Source: Chiua virens
Taxonomy: Eukaryota > Basidiomycota > Agaricomycetes > Boletales > Boletaceae
Direction of reading: 5' to 3'
Assembly: GCA_019787685.1 (NCBI GenBank)
Contig: JAHNUO010000003.1
Span: 744,001 to 808,000 of the forward strand
DNA: 64,000 nt
Made by a program: the position numbers and the translations under genes. The notes beneath the pieces are model-generated. The model was given only the letters and a program-made list of their open reading frames with translations. It searched no databases and had not been told where the DNA came from. How positions within the stretch are numbered: the first letter of the stretch is position 1; every line of letters begins with the position of its first letter. Positions 61,522-64,000 of the stretch are shown one piece after another.

Positions 61522-63297
61522 TCACACGTACTTCTTTTGGTGAGCGACATCATAATGGTGAGATACGTGTCGCTTGAACTTCTCGATCAAGAGTGGTGCA
61601 CCCTCTGTGCGGCGGCGCTTGTGACCGACGGGGTATTCAACCGCAACCTCATCCAACACGGTGCCATCGTTTAGTTCAACCAAGAGCGCGTTGCCGATAG
61701 AACGCTTGCTGGGCTCATGGTATTCGACAGAGAACGTCTTGTCTTCGACGCAGTAAATCTTGTCGCGCAGTGCATCAATGCGAGGATCAGCCGCAGACTT
61801 ATCGGTGTAAGACTCGGACGTCAGTTCGCCAAAGATGAGTGGGTAGGCGACCATGTAGCTGATCGCGTGGCTAGCCGACACGGTATCAGATCCAGCCAAC
61901 GTAACTATATGCGGACAGGGACGTACTCTCGGTCTGCAAAGTTGTCCAGGGGACCCTGCTTGTCGATGATGCGGATGGCCGCTTCCTGCGTACGGATGCG
62001 GACGCTCTTGATATCGTCGGAAGATTTGCCTATCGCTTTGAGCTGCGCGTGGATGGTGTGTGCAGCCTTCGACGGCAGGTCTGAGCGTGGAATTCAGCGG
62101 GATAGGAGATCTTGAAGAGGACGTTCTCCATGATGTAGGAGCCAAACGGCATCTGGAACTCGAACGCCTTACCCTGATAGCATCGTAGTCGTCGTCGTCA
62201 AATGCATCATGGTACATCAAAAGTTGTTACCTTGAACAGGACATCGTAGAAGCCCCACGTCTTTGCGGTGAGGACGGACGGCAGGCCGAGTTCGCCCTTC
62301 TTGACGAGGAGCGCGAGGTTCACGGCACGCGAGCATGCATCACCAGCAGCCCAAGACTTACGAGGTCCGGTGTTGGGTGCATGACGGTACGTGCGAAGAG
62401 ATTGTCCATCCACGAACGCCTGTGAGACCGCATCGATGGTCTGCGCATGGGACAATCCACTGTCGCACACGTGAGCCGTGTTATGAGCGTCTGCCCAGGA
62501 AGGCACGAAAAATGCTTACAGCAATTTGGACACGACGGCGGTGCTGGCTACTTTGACGAGCACGACGTGGTCAGAGCCCGACACGGTTGAACGAGTTGAG
62601 GAGGGCAAGGCCACCTTGAATCTCGTGCGCCTTGATCATGCTCTCGAGGATGTCGCGGACCGTGAGTGATTGACCCTGACGAGCGAGGTGGTCGGCCACT
62701 GCGAGGATCGCACCGAGGTTGTCTGACGGGTGACCCCCTGTAGCATATACTCAGTACAAGACGAGGACGCAGAGCGCGGAGAGCACGGGACGCACACTCT
62801 GCAGCAAGGAAGCAGTCGTTGAAGTCCAGGTAGCGGATCATAGTCCCAATGTTGAAGGCACCGCGGATGGGATCCAGCTGGTAGTTGGTTCCAGGTACCT
62901 TCGTTCCTACATGAAGGGGTCAGACAAACGAGAATGCTGTATCGAGCACTACCCGGGACACACCGTTTGGCACGATGGTTCCTTCTACGACCGGTCCCAG
63001 CAGCCTTGAGCATCCTTCGAAGCGCAGACCTTCGAGACCACAACCGATGGTGTCAATGAGACAGAGACGGGCGGTCTCGAAGGCAATGGCTGAAGTGACT
63101 TGGTAGTTGTGAACATAGTCTGCGATGTCCTTGAGGACTCTGTCTGACTCAGGACGAACAGTAGATTCTCCGTGGTAAACCGACATGGTGCGCGTGGCAG
63201 CGATATTCAGCAGAGGACGTGGTGCACTGCTTGATAATCGATAAGGGCTTTGCAGACGTCCAAACGAGCGCGGTCGACACCGGATCAGAGAAAACAT
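61522..63297 (-). CDS. prpD: 2-methylcitrate dehydratase (MmgE/PrpD family), with frame breaks
   Basis: PrpD dehydrates 2-methylcitrate in the mitochondrial methylcitrate cycle, which removes propionyl-CoA. The start [20 protein letters not shown] is Arg/Ser-rich like a mitochondrial presequence. Family blocks: [40 protein letters not shown] (NDC and W-HP motifs), [82 protein letters not shown]; the end is [12 protein letters not shown]. Three single-base problems break the frame: an extra base at about 62573 (NRVGL to DHVVLVK), and two at about 62070-62082 around QTAVEAAHT. All three are insertions and together restore frame. Downstream and upstream parts are fully conserved, so sequencing or assembly indels are as likely as decay. 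Confidence 0.82.
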
Positions 63298-63498
63298 GAC
63301 TGAACTGGTAGAAAGTGCGAACAAACCCGGGATTAAATGGTCGACTTGACAGGATCCGTACCGGGCCCCTTGGTTAGGTAACGGTTTATCCAAACACTTC
63401 AGGGTTCAAGCTCAGGCAATAGAAATTGAGTTTGATGCAAGTATCTCAGTACCATACATCCAGGTATAAGTTAATACTCTATCGTGCGATGCAAAAGT

Positions 63499-64000
63499 CT
63501 ATATCAATGAGCCTGTCTCTAACAAGAGAATAATACCTGAGGGAAAGGGTGGTCAGCACAGTATCCAACAGAACGCATGGTATTCCACGTACTGTGTACT
63601 ATTGATGGGATGTTCTGCGTCCTGATGTCCACGGTGAGGTCTGCCTTCTTGGGCACCTCGTACTTGACGTCGACCCCGGCGAAGCCCTTGATGAGGCCGT
63701 TCCGTGCCTGCGCATACACGCCACGTCGGTCCGTGCTCTCACAGTGCTCGAGAGGCGTGGCAACGTGGATGAGGAAGAAGTTACCCCCTGCACCTGCGCT
63801 GGATACAACGGTGTCCTTGACAAGTGCTCTCGAGCGCTCCTCTGGAGCCACCGGTGCGGCGATGACGGCAGCGCCAGCCCGTGCCAGTTCACTGGAAACG
63901 AACGCAATACGCTGCAAATTACCGTGGCGTTCTTCAGGCGTAAGCGACTTGGGTTTCGAGTCATCCTGAATGGCATCACCGAGCAACAGAGAAACGCTCC
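63499..64000 (-). CDS. MET3: ATP sulfurylase (sulfate adenylyltransferase), 3' end
   Basis: Only the C-terminal APS-kinase-like domain is in the window; the gene runs off the right edge. Fungal ATP sulfurylases carry this degenerate kinase domain as an allosteric site for PAPS. Reading from 64000: SVSLLLGDAI, LTPEERHGNLQRIAFVSSEL, ARAGAAVIAAPVAPEERSRA, AGAGGNFFLIHVATPLEHCE, TDRRGVYAQARNGLIKGFAG and VDVKYEVPKKADLTVDIRTQ. A last intron (GTACGT donor, CCTCAG acceptor, about 63537-63591) gives IPSIVHSIILLLETGSLI and a stop; reading through it would give an unrelated end. First step of sulfate assimilation. Tandem with PrpD on the same strand, about 200 bp apart. No frame problem seen. Confidence 0.9.

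Noticed and set aside
1..64000. CRISPR arrays, prokaryotic operons, phage or complete transposons
   Set aside because: No regularly spaced repeats, no Shine-Dalgarno-linked gene runs, no LTRs or terminal inverted repeats with a transposase were visible; intron-rich fungal genes throughout.

Overview
The window looks like nuclear DNA of a filamentous basidiomycete, most likely an agaricomycete. Genes are dense, and most carry many 45-70 nt introns with GT-AG ends and a CTNAN-type branch site just before the acceptor. The gene content is fungal: an eEF3-family ATPase, a fungal NDR kinase, an Mkk-type MAPKK, a Pho80-like cyclin, a Zn2Cys6 factor and fungal ATP sulfurylase. Assignments come from reading translations and intron phases by eye; no search was run.

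Layout. 0-3.5 kb: 3' part of an eEF3-family gene (+). 4.9-5.9 kb: homeodomain gene (-). 6.9-10.2 kb: NDR/AGC kinase (+). 11.7-12.7 kb: C2H2 factor (-). 13.5-14.0 kb: BolA (-). 14.8-16.4 kb: unidentified gene with two frame breaks (+). 16.4-19.2 kb: ambiguous coding-like sequence. 21.0-21.7 kb: second C2H2 factor (+). 22.0-22.6 kb: Naa50 acetyltransferase (-). 24.3-24.9 kb: unknown gene (-), then intron-containing tRNA-Leu(UAG) (-), then MAPKK (+, 25.2-26.9 kb). 26.9-31.2 kb: almost featureless. 31.2-32.3 kb: Zn2Cys6 factor (+). 32.3-37.4 kb: poor region with one convincing orphan exon. 37.4-39.2 kb: Pho80-type cyclin (-). 41.2-46.5 kb: protein phosphatase 5 and U2SURP/SR140, 80 bp apart (+). 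46.7-47.1 kb: small unknown gene (-). 47.4-48.8 kb: mosaic of two head-to-head gene fragments whose parents are also in this window. 49.8-54.1 kb: vigilin/Scp160 (+). 54.6-56.2 kb: SNAPC3-like snRNA transcription factor (+). 56.6-58.4 kb: single-pass membrane protein (-). 58.7-61.2 kb: disordered protein with several frame breaks (+). 61.5-63.3 kb: 2-methylcitrate dehydratase with frame breaks (-). 63.5 kb to the end: 3' end of ATP sulfurylase (-).

There is no biosynthetic cluster, operon or complete transposon. The loose themes are RNA biology (eEF3, U2SURP, Scp160, SNAPC3, tRNA-Leu) and signalling or cell-cycle control (NDR kinase, MAPKK, cyclin, PP5). The points most worth a second look are the mosaic pseudogene, a 5-nt microexon in PP5, several GC-AG introns, and single-base frame breaks concentrated in a few otherwise conserved genes, which suggests either assembly indels or gene decay.
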